Virus record (IMG/VR): IMGVR_UViG_3300044987_001747
Span: 1-23,420 of that record
Direction: 5' to 3' (one strand)
Source of the DNA: a virus
DNA: 23,420 bases
This document shows positions 6,114 through 12,204 of this stretch, piece by piece (within the stretch, counting starts at the first letter, position 1; the number at the start of each line of letters is the position of its first letter). A program made the translations under genes and the position numbers. The notes under the pieces are model-generated. The model saw nothing but the letters and a program-made list of their open reading frames with translations. It did not search any database and was not told where the DNA came from.

Positions 6114-6407
6114 ATGGCAAGAATTACAAGATTAACTGAATCCGATTTGTCTCGTATCGTTAAAAGAGTTATTATCGAAATGGATGACGATGATGATTAT
6201 GATAGTGATTTTGAAAATAAGTCGCTTAAAGAGTTAATAAAAATTGCTGAAGATTTTCTGTTAAACGAACTTGGATTTTCACCAGACGCAATCGATGAAA
6301 TTGATGAATGGTATATTATTGATGTTTTAAGAGACCACCATTATGATGAATTAGCGTCAGAAATAGAAGAAAAACTTTATGATAGTATTGATTATAGTGA
6401 TTTTTAA
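6114..6407 (+). CDS. Tag-A protein with acidic cargo
   Basis: This 97-residue protein begins with the class-A tag (RLTESDLSRIVKRVIIE at residues 6-22), basic and amphipathic, ending in I-I-E. The remainder is strikingly acidic (MDDDDDYDSDFE, then DEIDEWYIIDVL). The charge reversal at the tag/cargo boundary fits a removable targeting peptide. The gene follows a terminator and TATTTAT cassette and lies 32 nt upstream of the next tagged gene, probably in one transcript. Cargo function unknown. Confidence 0.82.
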   Translation: MARITRLTESDLSRIVKRVIIEMDDDDDYDSDFENKSLKELIKIAEDFLLNELGFSPDAIDEIDEWYIIDVLRDHHYDELASEIEEKLYDSIDYSDF

Positions 6408-6439
6408 TACTTTCAGGTCATTAAAAAACAAATAATATT

Positions 6440-7357
6440 ATGAGAAGAATTACAAGATTAACAGAAAGAGATTTAACAAGATTGGTTAGACGAGTTATTA
6501 AAGAAAATAAAACAAAAAAGAAACCTGTCAATGAAGGGTTAAACGACTATTTAACACTTATCGGAGGAACTTTGGTTTCATTTGCGGCTATTAAACTTTT
6601 TGGTAGAAAAATATTAGTACAATTATTTGGGTTATTTTCTAAAGGTCTAATAAAGTCGACTTGTTATAAAGAGTTGGAATCAATAATGGAATTGATTTCA
6701 AAAGACACGGACAACCTTCAAGTTGAGTATAAAAAAATAAAAGACTATTATCAAATAATAATTGATATGAAGTCTTTTTCTTCAGAATATTCATTTACTG
6801 ATACAAAAGATTATAAGGCGGGTCAGTTAGATTCATATAATTTTCCCGCAAAATTAAAACTATATGACGACGGAACGGTAGAATATTTGTGTAATACTGG
6901 CGAAGTTATTCGTGAAAAATCAAAAGGTAATATTTATGATAATTTTGTTAATTTTATTAAATCTTATGGTGAAGAAAACCCTAAGATTAGAGGATATGCA
7001 GAAGATAAAGAAATTTTCAAGGTTTTAAATAAAACATTAAAACCTAACTTCCAATCAAAAGTGGAACAATATAATTCTTTGGCTTCTATGGATAGTAATG
7101 TTATTGATAAAATGGCATCTGAAATCTCAAAAAAATTGGATATTCCGCAAGAACTTATTGCGAACGCAATGGAAAGACACCAACCAACAGAAATGAAAGA
7201 TGAAGAAACAATATCTACCGATAGATATTATTCACCTATTTGGGAGTTTATTAATGATGTTTATAAAGATATTACAGAAAGTGATAATAATGAATCTCTG
7301 AAAGAATCAGATTTAACCCGTATTGTTAAACGGGTAATCCAGGAAAATAAAAAATGA
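6440..7357 (+). CDS. Tag-A membrane-associated protein with tag at both termini
   Basis: This 305-residue protein starts MRRITRLTERDLTRLVRRV followed by IKE (class-A tag), then a basic linker and a second site-like VNE-G at 30-33. Residues about 37-66 are hydrophobic (YLTLIGGTLVSFAAIKLFG), suggesting a membrane-active segment. The middle is a soluble domain with no family I recognise. The last 19 residues repeat the tag: LKESDLTRIVKRVIQENKK. No other protein here has the tag at the C-terminus. It shares a transcript with the 6114 gene. A repeated or fused cassette is a plausible origin. Confidence 0.82.
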   Translation: MRRITRLTERDLTRLVRRVIKENKTKKKPVNEGLNDYLTLIGGTLVSFAAIKLFGRKILVQLFGLFSKGLIKSTCYKELESIMELISKDTDNLQVEYKKIKDYYQIIIDMKSFSSEYSFTDTKDYKAGQLDSYNFPAKLKLYDDGTVEYLCNTGEVIREKSKGNIYDNFVNFIKSYGEENPKIRGYAEDKEIFKVLNKTLKPNFQSKVEQYNSLASMDSNVIDKMASEISKKLDIPQELIANAMERHQPTEMKDEETISTDRYYSPIWEFINDVYKDITESDNNESLKESDLTRIVKRVIQENKK

Positions 7358-7377
7358 TGATGGTCATTAAAAAATCT

Positions 7378-7405
7378 AAATTAATCCCCCATTCTCTAAT
7401 AAGAT
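7378..7405 (+). repeat. Terminator scar lacking its 3' arm
   Basis: TAAATTAATCCCCC followed by ATTCTCTAATAAG matches the left half of the dispersed terminators (compare 9884 and 4985), but the GGGG arm and T run are replaced by ATTTACGG. It can no longer fold, so a promoter-bearing segment may have been inserted here by recombination. Confidence 0.5.
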
Positions 7406-7416
7406 TTACGGTATAT

Positions 7417-7447
7417 TTGTAAAATTTAAAATAATTTAATATCTTTG
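7417..7447 (+). promoter_or_regulatory. Bacteroidota-type promoter
   Basis: TTG at 7417-7419, a 20-nt spacer and TATCTTTG at 7440-7447. The gene starts at 7471, leaving a leader of about 17-20 nt. Confidence 0.72.
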
Positions 7448-7470
7448 TCTTTATATAAAATCCCACTGTA

Positions 7471-7680
7471 ATGAATGATATATCTCAAAAAAACAAAAAA
7501 TTTAGATTACCACGAAAGACTAAAAAAAGACTAAAAAAAGATTTTTACACTTATCCAAAGAGTGAAAAAGATACTTATTTAATTGCTTGGCCATATAGAC
7601 TCGAAGAAGATTATGTTGCATACAAAAAAGGATTATTAAGAGGACTTAAAGAGGAAGCAAGAAAATTTGTTGTAGAGTAA
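7471..7680 (+). CDS. Small basic hypothetical protein
   Basis: This 69-residue protein has a very basic N-terminus (KNKKFRLPRKTKKRLKKD) and a more mixed C-terminal half with Tyr/Trp residues and GLLRGLKEEARKF. The charge pattern suggests nucleic-acid binding, but there is no recognised fold. It is driven by a host-type promoter and has no tag, in contrast to the genes on either side. Confidence 0.7.
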   Translation: MNDISQKNKKFRLPRKTKKRLKKDFYTYPKSEKDTYLIAWPYRLEEDYVAYKKGLLRGLKEEARKFVVE

Positions 7681-7759
7681 CGATTTACCGAGAGTCACAA
7701 CAGATGAACCAGTCGAAAAATTCGACCGGTTGATGGGTAAGTTATACAATGTAAAATAA
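7676..7759 (+). pseudogene. Coding remnant (C-terminal fragment) with internal hairpin
   Basis: In a frame different from the preceding gene there is an open stretch without a usable start codon, reading DLPRVTTDEPVEKFDRLMGK then LYNVK and TAA. The composition is protein-like and it is likely the surviving C-terminus of a deleted gene. It contains a near-perfect inverted repeat at 7707-7731. Confidence 0.4.
7707..7731 (+). repeat. Inverted repeat / RNA hairpin
   Basis: AACC-A-GTCGAA, loop AAA, TTCGAC-C-GGTT: ten pairs with one A/C mismatch and a 3-nt loop. There is no T run, so it is not a canonical terminator. Confidence 0.5.
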
Positions 7760-7774
7760 ACCCCTTATTTTAAT
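7750..7774 (+). repeat. Dispersed TGTAAARTAAAAYCCTTAT element, copy 3 (diverged)
   Basis: It keeps TGTAAAATAAA and CCCTTAT but diverges after that. A TATTTAT follows at 7784-7790. Confidence 0.4.
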
Positions 7775-7783
7775 TTTGTATTA

Positions 7784-7790
7784 TATTTAT
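7784..7790 (+). promoter_or_regulatory. TATTTAT element, 32 nt before ATG
   Basis: The spacing to the ATG at 7823 is longer than elsewhere. A TTTTTAT variant at 7807-7813 is closer (9 nt). Confidence 0.3.
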
Positions 7791-7822
7791 ATTCAATAAA
7801 CATATATTTTTATAATTTAATA

Positions 7823-8326
7823 ATGAGTTCTCCCTACCAAAACGCCAGAGCACCAACAGAGATTAGTAATTTTCCTGATAAATTATTGGTAAGATTAATA
7901 CTATTAATTTACGAAAAATTTGAAGAAATCGATATTGAGGAAATTGATATATCCGAGATTCTTTCTAATCTTGATTTGGTTAACCCAGCTTTGAGATATT
8001 TTGGAATTAGTAACCCCAATTTTAACGATTATAGTTATTTGTGTGAATTAGTAAATTTAAATGTTAATCCTGAGATTCCAATTGAAAGACCAAAACTTAA
8101 AATATTAAAGGTACTTCACTCTGAAGACTATCGTGAATCTGGAACAAGGTATTATGAAACAATAATACCTTCTTATTGTGTGTTAAATGACGATAATTTA
8201 TCTGATATGAGAGAAGATGAATTTTATCTGTATTGGGAAGGAAAACAATTGGATAATGAGGTTTACGATAGTGAAACAGATGATGATAGGGTTGTAGAAA
8301 TAACTGTAGTTGGAACTGAAAAATAA
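7823..8326 (+). CDS. Hypothetical protein, acidic
   Basis: This 167-residue acidic protein has a helical Glu/Ile-rich segment (EKFEEIDIEEIDISEILSNL, about 32-51) and a Tyr/Asp/Glu-rich second half ending VVEITVVGTEK. No tag, membrane segment or recognised family. The stop is one base before the start of the next tagged gene (TAATATG), implying one operon with 8328 and probably 8707. Confidence 0.72.
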   Translation: MSSPYQNARAPTEISNFPDKLLVRLILLIYEKFEEIDIEEIDISEILSNLDLVNPALRYFGISNPNFNDYSYLCELVNLNVNPEIPIERPKLKILKVLHSEDYRESGTRYYETIIPSYCVLNDDNLSDMREDEFYLYWEGKQLDNEVYDSETDDDRVVEITVVGTEK

Positions 8327-8327
8327 T

Positions 8328-8687
8328 ATGAAATATACCATCAACGAATCTAAATTTAAAAAAGTAGTCATTGATTATCTTAATGAACTATTTCCTGAAG
8401 ATGAACTTCATTGGACTCACCCATTGGATGATTTTTACAATGAGGATGATAATGCATTACGAGCATATCTTGGTGATTCTGAGGATGAAAATGATTGTTT
8501 TTGGTGGTATGGACCTGAATGGTTTAATGATGATGATGAAAACCTTACAAAAGATAGGGCACCCATTGTTGAGATTGAAAACAAATACTTACTGTCATTA
8601 AATGGATATTTTGGTGATAAATGGCACGAAATATTTAAGGAGTGGTTTACTGAAAGGTTTGGCGTATCTGTGAAAACCATTGAATAA
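8328..8687 (+). CDS. Tag-B protein, acidic small domain
   Basis: The start at 8328 gives 119 residues beginning MKYTINESKFKKVVIDYLNE. An in-frame ATG at 8310 was rejected because it lies in the previous gene and hides the conserved tag. The tag ends in L-N-E. The body is very acidic (DDFYNEDDNALRAYLGDSED) and rich in Trp (WWYGPEWF), ending in a helix and FGVSVKTIE. This plan resembles the products at 492 and 8707. Function unknown. Confidence 0.78.
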   Translation: MKYTINESKFKKVVIDYLNELFPEDELHWTHPLDDFYNEDDNALRAYLGDSEDENDCFWWYGPEWFNDDDENLTKDRAPIVEIENKYLLSLNGYFGDKWHEIFKEWFTERFGVSVKTIE

Positions 8688-8706
8688 TCTGTAAAGTATC
8701 TGACAC

Positions 8707-9048
8707 ATGAATTATATTATTACTGAAAGTAAACTTGATAACATTATTGATAATTTCATTACAACTCAATTTGGTAAATTACATCATCAATTAGACGGTG
8801 ATAAATTTACGTTAGTTAATGATAATGGTGACACCATATTTATTGTTATTCTTACTGATTATGGTCAAGGGTATTATGCTTATGTGTTAGACGAAGCTTA
8901 TGCTAGTACAATCAACATGTTCTCTATGGTAGGATTTAAAGATATTCAGTCCGCGTTATCTAGATGGCTTTATAAACATTACAACTTACCTGTGAAAGAA
9001 TCAAGAATCACCACATTTTCCAGAGGTGAAGAAGAATATGCGTACTAA
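8707..9048 (+). CDS. Tag-B protein, small domain
   Basis: This 113-residue protein begins MNYIITESKLDNIIDNF. The IITES core is present but there is no [I/L]-x-E within the first 25 residues, so cleavage as in the other tags is not obvious. The body alternates predicted strands (DKFTLVNDNGDTIFIVILTD) and a helix with RWLYKHYNLPVKES, like the C-termini of 492 and 8328. It directly follows 8328 and probably duplicated from it or from a common ancestor. Function unknown. Confidence 0.75.
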   Translation: MNYIITESKLDNIIDNFITTQFGKLHHQLDGDKFTLVNDNGDTIFIVILTDYGQGYYAYVLDEAYASTINMFSMVGFKDIQSALSRWLYKHYNLPVKESRITTFSRGEEEYAY

Positions 9049-9101
9049 TTGATTTCATTGCAACTTTTAAAACAAGGTAAGGAGAATAAATTCATCTTTT
9101 T

Positions 9102-9134
9102 AACCAGAACGAGAAAACATTCGGTTTTTTTTTA
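9102..9134 (+). terminator. Rho-independent terminator
   Basis: AACC-A-GAA (9102-9109) pairs with TTCGGTT (9120-9126) with one bulge, followed by a long T run. Confidence 0.65.
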
Positions 9135-9141
9135 TATTTAT
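9135..9141 (+). promoter_or_regulatory. TATTTAT element, 17 nt before ATG
   Basis: TATTTAT immediately follows the terminator T run and lies 17 nt before the ATG at 9159. Confidence 0.55.
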
Positions 9142-9158
9142 AATAAACAAAATTAATT

Positions 9159-9395
9159 ATGGGAAAAGGTGCACAAACACGTAGAGCAGATAGAGAAACC
9201 GCTAGAGAAGAGAAAAAAACTGATATTCAGGATGGAGAATCTAGAAAAGAAGCAAGAGAAGATAAACATGAAACAAAGGCTCAAGATAGAACAGACTGGG
9301 ATGGTGATGATGATAGTATTGGACAATCTATTTCAGCTGCAGCGTCAGATGTTGGAAATGAAATAATCGATAACCCAGAACTTGGTTTGTTGTAA
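9159..9395 (+). CDS. Small highly charged protein
   Basis: This 78-residue protein consists of alternating Lys/Arg and Glu/Asp (REEKKTDIQDGESRKEARED), probably disordered or a long charged helix, with a less polar C-terminus (SISAAASDVGNEIIDNPELG). It shares MGKG at its start with the protein at 11759 but no further similarity. No tag. Lying in the tagged-gene cluster behind a TATTTAT element, it may be a small virion-associated or internal protein; this is inference from context. Confidence 0.7.
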   Translation: MGKGAQTRRADRETAREEKKTDIQDGESRKEAREDKHETKAQDRTDWDGDDDSIGQSISAAASDVGNEIIDNPELGLL

Positions 9396-9402
9396 TTTTT
9401 AT
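9396..9402 (+). promoter_or_regulatory. TTTTTAT variant element, 17 nt before ATG
   Basis: It deviates by one base from TATTTAT but keeps the 17-nt spacing and an A-rich leader ending AAAATACT like that at 10470. Confidence 0.4.
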
Positions 9403-9419
9403 AAATAAAATAAAATACT

Positions 9420-9866
9420 ATGAGAAAAATTGTAAGATTAACGGAATCAGATTTAACAAGAATTGTTAGAAGAGTTCTAAGTGAAGAAAAAAATAATATA
9501 AATGAGGGAGCTGTCATTAATGGTATTACCATTAATTCATCAGCAGATGGTATGTTAAATGCAAAAAGTGTAAAAAACTTGTTAAATAATTATAAAGTAA
9601 GTGTTAACTGTGGCAAGAATGTTTTTGGAAAATTTATGTCAGCATATAAAGGACCTGTGGTGATATCAAAATTATGGAACAATAAAAAAGATAATGGTAT
9701 TGCGGGAGTGGATAATACAGGGAAAATATTTACTATCCCGTTAGACCAATCTAAAAGATTAGCGGGAGAAATGAAATCAGGAAATACAAAAATAGTTGCA
9801 CAAGGTGAGGGAGAAATTTCAGGAATTAGCGGTGTATGTTATGTAACATTAAATAAAAGAAGTTAA
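9420..9866 (+). CDS. Tag-A protein with small beta-rich cargo
   Basis: This 148-residue protein starts with the class-A tag (RLTESDLTRIVRRVLSE at 6-22), followed by a short linker and a second site-like INE-G at 27-30. From residue 30 on, a Gly/Val/Asn-rich, probably beta-structured domain follows (GAVINGITINSSADGM, GKNVFGKFMSAYKGPVV). Removal at either site would release a cargo of about 119-126 residues. No family recognised. It is followed by a strong terminator. Confidence 0.82.
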   Translation: MRKIVRLTESDLTRIVRRVLSEEKNNINEGAVINGITINSSADGMLNAKSVKNLLNNYKVSVNCGKNVFGKFMSAYKGPVVISKLWNNKKDNGIAGVDNTGKIFTIPLDQSKRLAGEMKSGNTKIVAQGEGEISGISGVCYVTLNKRS

Positions 9867-9884
9867 TAAAATCATATAATTTAA

Positions 9885-9923
9885 ATTAATCCCCCACTTT
9901 TTAATAAGAGTGGGGTTTTTTAT
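9885..9923 (+). terminator. Rho-independent terminator
   Basis: CCCCACT (9892-9898) pairs with AGTGGGG (9909-9915) and a T run follows. It carries the shared flank AAATTAATCCCC. Confidence 0.88.
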
Positions 9924-9940
9924 TTCATTTTATTTTTTTA

Positions 9941-9947
9941 TATTTAT
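9941..9947 (+). promoter_or_regulatory. TATTTAT element after terminator
   Basis: It follows the terminator but lies 67 nt upstream of the next start (10015); the leader is long and AT-rich. Confidence 0.3.
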
Positions 9948-10014
9948 AAAAACTTTTGAACATGTTGTATAGACTACGATATAAATTATTAAAATACATT
10001 TTAAGAAACAAATT

Positions 10015-10161
10015 ATGGAAATAGGAAAAATGACCCTTAATGAGGCTTACCCATACCTTAAATCGATTGCTGTTGCATATGGGTTGAAGTTAAATCGTGT
10101 TAAAGATTTTAAATTTGCAAGAGTTATATTGGCAAACCTTTATAGTAAAGAATTGGTTTAA
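10015..10161 (+). CDS. Small hypothetical protein
   Basis: This 48-codon frame encodes a compact helical protein (MEIGKMTLNEAYPYLKSIAV, then KDFKFARVILANLYSKELV). The composition is coding-like and an A-rich leader (AAGAAACAAATT) precedes the ATG. The N-terminus does not match the tag classes. It is followed after 6 nt by a small membrane protein gene, so the two are probably co-transcribed. Confidence 0.6.
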   Translation: MEIGKMTLNEAYPYLKSIAVAYGLKLNRVKDFKFARVILANLYSKELV

Positions 10162-10167
10162 TATAAT

Positions 10168-10341
10168 ATGATACCTTTTATTTTAAATTTTGTGATGTGT
10201 GTTTCTCAGATTTTATTAGTTTTATTTTTTGGGGACAACATGAATTCATTAATGATTTTTGGTTGTCTTGGAATATCATTTGGAACAGGGTTAACTGCCA
10301 TTGTCGAATTTTTAAACTTGATGGATAAACGGGACATTTAA
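10168..10341 (+). CDS. Small two-helix membrane protein
   Basis: This 57-residue product has two hydrophobic segments (about 3-21 and 27-48) separated by FGDNMNS and a short charged tail (MDKRDI). It could be a holin-like or other small membrane peptide; nothing in the sequence decides. It lies 6 nt after the preceding small gene. Confidence 0.6.
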   Translation: MIPFILNFVMCVSQILLVLFFGDNMNSLMIFGCLGISFGTGLTAIVEFLNLMDKRDI

Positions 10342-10406
10342 TATGTAAAGAACAGAATCAAGGTCAATCTGTAAAATCATAACTCCCGACAAATATATTT
10401 TACATG

Positions 10407-10436
10407 ACAACACCCACAAAGGTGTTGTTTTTTTGT
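10407..10436 (+). terminator. Rho-independent terminator
   Basis: ACAACACC (10407-10414), loop CACAAA, GGTGTTGT (10421-10428), then seven T. Eight perfect pairs. Confidence 0.9.
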
Positions 10437-10445
10437 TTTATGTTA

Positions 10446-10452
10446 TATTTAT
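10446..10452 (+). promoter_or_regulatory. TATTTAT element, 17 nt before ATG
   Basis: Part of a 24-nt block nearly identical to 6090-6113; both precede tag-A genes. Confidence 0.6.
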
Positions 10453-10469
10453 TAATAAATTAAAATACT

Positions 10470-10676
10470 ATGAGAAGAACTGTAAGATTAACTGAAAGAG
10501 ATTTAACACGATTGGTTAGACGAGTAATTAAAGAAGACCAAGAAAGATTCACACTTAATGATGTTCAAGATGGAACGTGTGGAACTAGTGGAACATGGGA
10601 AGTTAGAAACGGTTCATTAATATTAACCGATTGTAATATGAATGGTACTACGATTGACGCACAAATAACAATATAA
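10470..10676 (+). CDS. Tag-A protein with very small cargo
   Basis: This 68-residue protein has a class-A tag (RLTERDLTRLVRRVIKE at 6-22) followed by only 46 residues: DQERFTLNDVQDGTCGTSGT, a strand-rich stretch with two Cys (CGTSGTW and LTDCNMNG), then a polar end. The tag is one third of the protein, which argues that it is a functional module rather than part of the cargo fold. It has its own terminator-TATTTAT cassette and is followed after 5 nt by another tagged gene. Confidence 0.82.
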   Translation: MRRTVRLTERDLTRLVRRVIKEDQERFTLNDVQDGTCGTSGTWEVRNGSLILTDCNMNGTTIDAQITI

Positions 10677-10681
10677 ACACT

Positions 10682-11239
10682 ATGGCAAGAATTATAAGAT
10701 TAACAGAAAGAGATTTGGTAAGAATTGCCAAAACAATAATAACTGAAAAAGAAAAAGAAAAAGGACTTATTCGAGGTTCTTTTGACAATTTTAAAAAAGC
10801 CGTTAACGCATCAAAAAATTTCTTTAAAAATGAGGTTTTTAGTGATTTAACTGACGCAGAATTATCAAAGATACTCAAAAAATCTAAAGAGGTGAATCTT
10901 GAAAAGATAATAAATAAATTAGACGACGAAGAATCAAAATTAGTGGACGAAGGTTATATAAATGAAGGTATTATTAGTAGAGTTAAAGATTTTATCTCAA
11001 ATCTTGGAATTTATGCTGGAGGATTGGCAAGTGCGACAGGATTAATCAGTATTGCCGGTGAAGTATCAGGTTGGAGTCAGAGTGAATTTTTCACTAAAAT
11101 ACATGAGATAAACGAACAATACATGGGTTTGGGTCGTGGTAATGCTGGTATGGCGTTATTAGTAATGGTTCTTGGTATTATATTGGCTTGTTTTTCTTAT
11201 TCAAAAAGAGAAACAAATAGAGAAAGAAGTAAATCGTAA
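10682..11239 (+). CDS. Tag-A membrane protein
   Basis: This 185-residue protein carries a diverged class-A tag (RLTERDLVRIAKTIITE at 6-22, ending I-T-E), then a helical charged region and a second INE-G at 93-96. Downstream are two hydrophobic segments (about 107-127 and 154-173) and a basic C-terminus (SKRETNRERSKS). If cleaved at INE-G, the released product would be a small two-helix membrane protein. Such a product could be ejected with DNA into the host membrane; this is inference. It is followed by a bidirectional terminator. Confidence 0.82.
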   Translation: MARIIRLTERDLVRIAKTIITEKEKEKGLIRGSFDNFKKAVNASKNFFKNEVFSDLTDAELSKILKKSKEVNLEKIINKLDDEESKLVDEGYINEGIISRVKDFISNLGIYAGGLASATGLISIAGEVSGWSQSEFFTKIHEINEQYMGLGRGNAGMALLVMVLGIILACFSYSKRETNRERSKS

Positions 11240-11258
11240 TATAATACTAACTAATTTA

Positions 11259-11290
11259 AACCCCCTTTCATTTGATTGGGGGTTTTTTGT
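11259..11290 (+). terminator. Bidirectional terminator between convergent genes
   Basis: AACCCCC (11259-11265) pairs with GGGGGTT (11278-11284). A tracts and T tracts on both sides allow function in both directions. The stop codon of the minus-strand gene (11268-11270) lies in the loop. Confidence 0.82.
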
Positions 11291-11606
11291 TTTTTATAAA
11301 CCCATCCAAGAAAAAAATTACTTCTTCAATTTCTTCTCTGTCCTTATCGTTAACTAGTTTAAATTTTTTATTTAATATAAGGTATTTCCAAAAGAAAAAA
11401 TAATGAAAAATGACAAACAATGATGAAGTTAAAATATTCACCTCATTAAAAAGGAAAACAAAAAATCCTAACACAAAAAAAGTAAAAAAAAAGTTTACAT
11501 TATCTAAATTCGTATATGATAAAAAACGATAAATCATACGTACACTTTTTAATTTAATAAGTGAACAGTTTTTATATTCATTAGCTTCTTTTTTTGACTT
11601 TAACAT
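11268..11606 (-). CDS. Membrane protein, two hydrophobic helices, minus strand
   Basis: This 112-residue protein has a basic N-terminus (MLKSKKEANEYKNCSLIKLK), two hydrophobic Phe-rich helices (about 36-53 and 58-77) and a charged C-terminal helix. It runs opposite to all surrounding genes. A TACATTTG element on the minus strand upstream and a shared terminator downstream support a real gene. Family unknown. Confidence 0.65.
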   Translation of the reverse strand: MLKSKKEANEYKNCSLIKLKSVRMIYRFLSYTNLDNVNFFFTFFVLGFFVFLFNEVNILTSSLFVIFHYFFFWKYLILNKKFKLVNDKDREEIEEVIFFLDGFIKNKKPPIK

Positions 11607-11637
11607 AATTTCTATTTTTTTTTAGTTTAACTTATAA

Positions 11638-11645
11638 CAAATGTA
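11638..11645 (-). promoter_or_regulatory. Host-like -7 element (TACATTTG), minus strand
   Basis: Reverse complement TACATTTG fits TAnnTTTG 31 nt upstream of the minus-strand start at 11606; the distal TTG is not well placed. Confidence 0.4.
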
Positions 11646-11717
11646 CTAAGTTTAATTCAAAGAAAAAAATATTTTTAAAAAAAAATAATATTAATGGACA
11701 GAATAAAAATAAATTAG

Positions 11718-11725
11718 TATATTTG
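11718..11725 (+). promoter_or_regulatory. Host-like -7 element (TATATTTG)
   Basis: TATATTTG lies 33 nt before the ATG at 11759, which has a long A-rich leader. No exact TTG at the right distance, so this is a partial match. Confidence 0.45.
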
Positions 11726-11758
11726 TAGAAGTATTAATTAAAACAAAAAAAAATAAAA

Positions 11759-11980
11759 ATGGGAAAAGGTTCAACAAGAGGTCGTTACATTTGTAAAGTT
11801 GGTTATTTAGATGTTTATGCCGTGGATGTTATGAGAAAACAACCAGGTAGAGGAGACAAAAAAGAGGTGGGGTCTACAGTTTATAATATTTATCATTCTA
11901 AAAAATTGATTGATAAAGGATTTAAGACTAAAGATATCGCAGTTGAAAGGGCCAAAGAATTGGGTGTTATAAAGTCATAG
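11759..11980 (+). CDS. Small basic hypothetical protein
   Basis: This 73-residue basic protein begins MGKGSTRGRYICKVGYLDVY and ends in a helix (AVERAKELGVIKS). An A-rich leader (AAACAAAAAAAAATAAAA) of the type favoured in this phylum precedes the start. The pattern of Gly/Arg loops and short strands suggests a nucleic-acid-binding fold, but no family is recognised. Confidence 0.7.
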   Translation: MGKGSTRGRYICKVGYLDVYAVDVMRKQPGRGDKKEVGSTVYNIYHSKKLIDKGFKTKDIAVERAKELGVIKS

Positions 11981-11985
11981 ATATT

Positions 11986-12135
11986 TTGAACACATATATA
12001 ATATATTGTATTATATTCTTATTTTTAGTTTTAATTATTTTAACTTCAAACTTCTTTAAACTAATTATTTTTAATATATTACTTCTTATTGTTATTTGGT
12101 ACGATACGACTACGGATACTAAAATAAAAAAATAA
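11986..12135 (+). CDS. Small hydrophobic protein with TTG start
   Basis: An open frame of 49 codons from a TTG encodes two hydrophobic helices (YIIYCIIFLFLVLIILT and LIIFNILLLIVIWY) and a polar tail (DTTTDTKIKK). No ATG is available. It ends just before a strong terminator, which supports its being a gene, but AT-rich DNA easily yields such frames, so confidence is moderate. Confidence 0.45.
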   Translation: MNTYIIYCIIFLFLVLIILTSNFFKLIIFNILLLIVIWYDTTTDTKIKK

Positions 12136-12139
12136 AATT

Positions 12140-12176
12140 AACCTCCACTTCCTTTATCAGGTGGAGGTTTTTATTT
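12140..12176 (+). terminator. Rho-independent terminator
   Basis: AACCTCCAC (12140-12148) pairs with GTGGAGGTT (12161-12169) and T-rich sequence follows. Nine pairs. Confidence 0.88.
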
Positions 12177-12183
12177 TATGTAA

Positions 12184-12190
12184 TATTTAT
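12184..12190 (+). promoter_or_regulatory. TATTTAT element, 14 nt before ATG
   Basis: The stretch TATTTATTAATAAATTA is identical to those before the tag-A genes at 6114 and 10470, showing that the block also precedes an untagged gene. Confidence 0.55.
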
Positions 12191-12204
12191 TAATAAATTA
12201 GAAT

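Noticed and set aside
8435-8680. 81-codon minus-strand frame
   Set aside because: Shadow of the tag-B gene at 8328; the Ser-rich stretches mirror Asp/Glu codons on the other strand.
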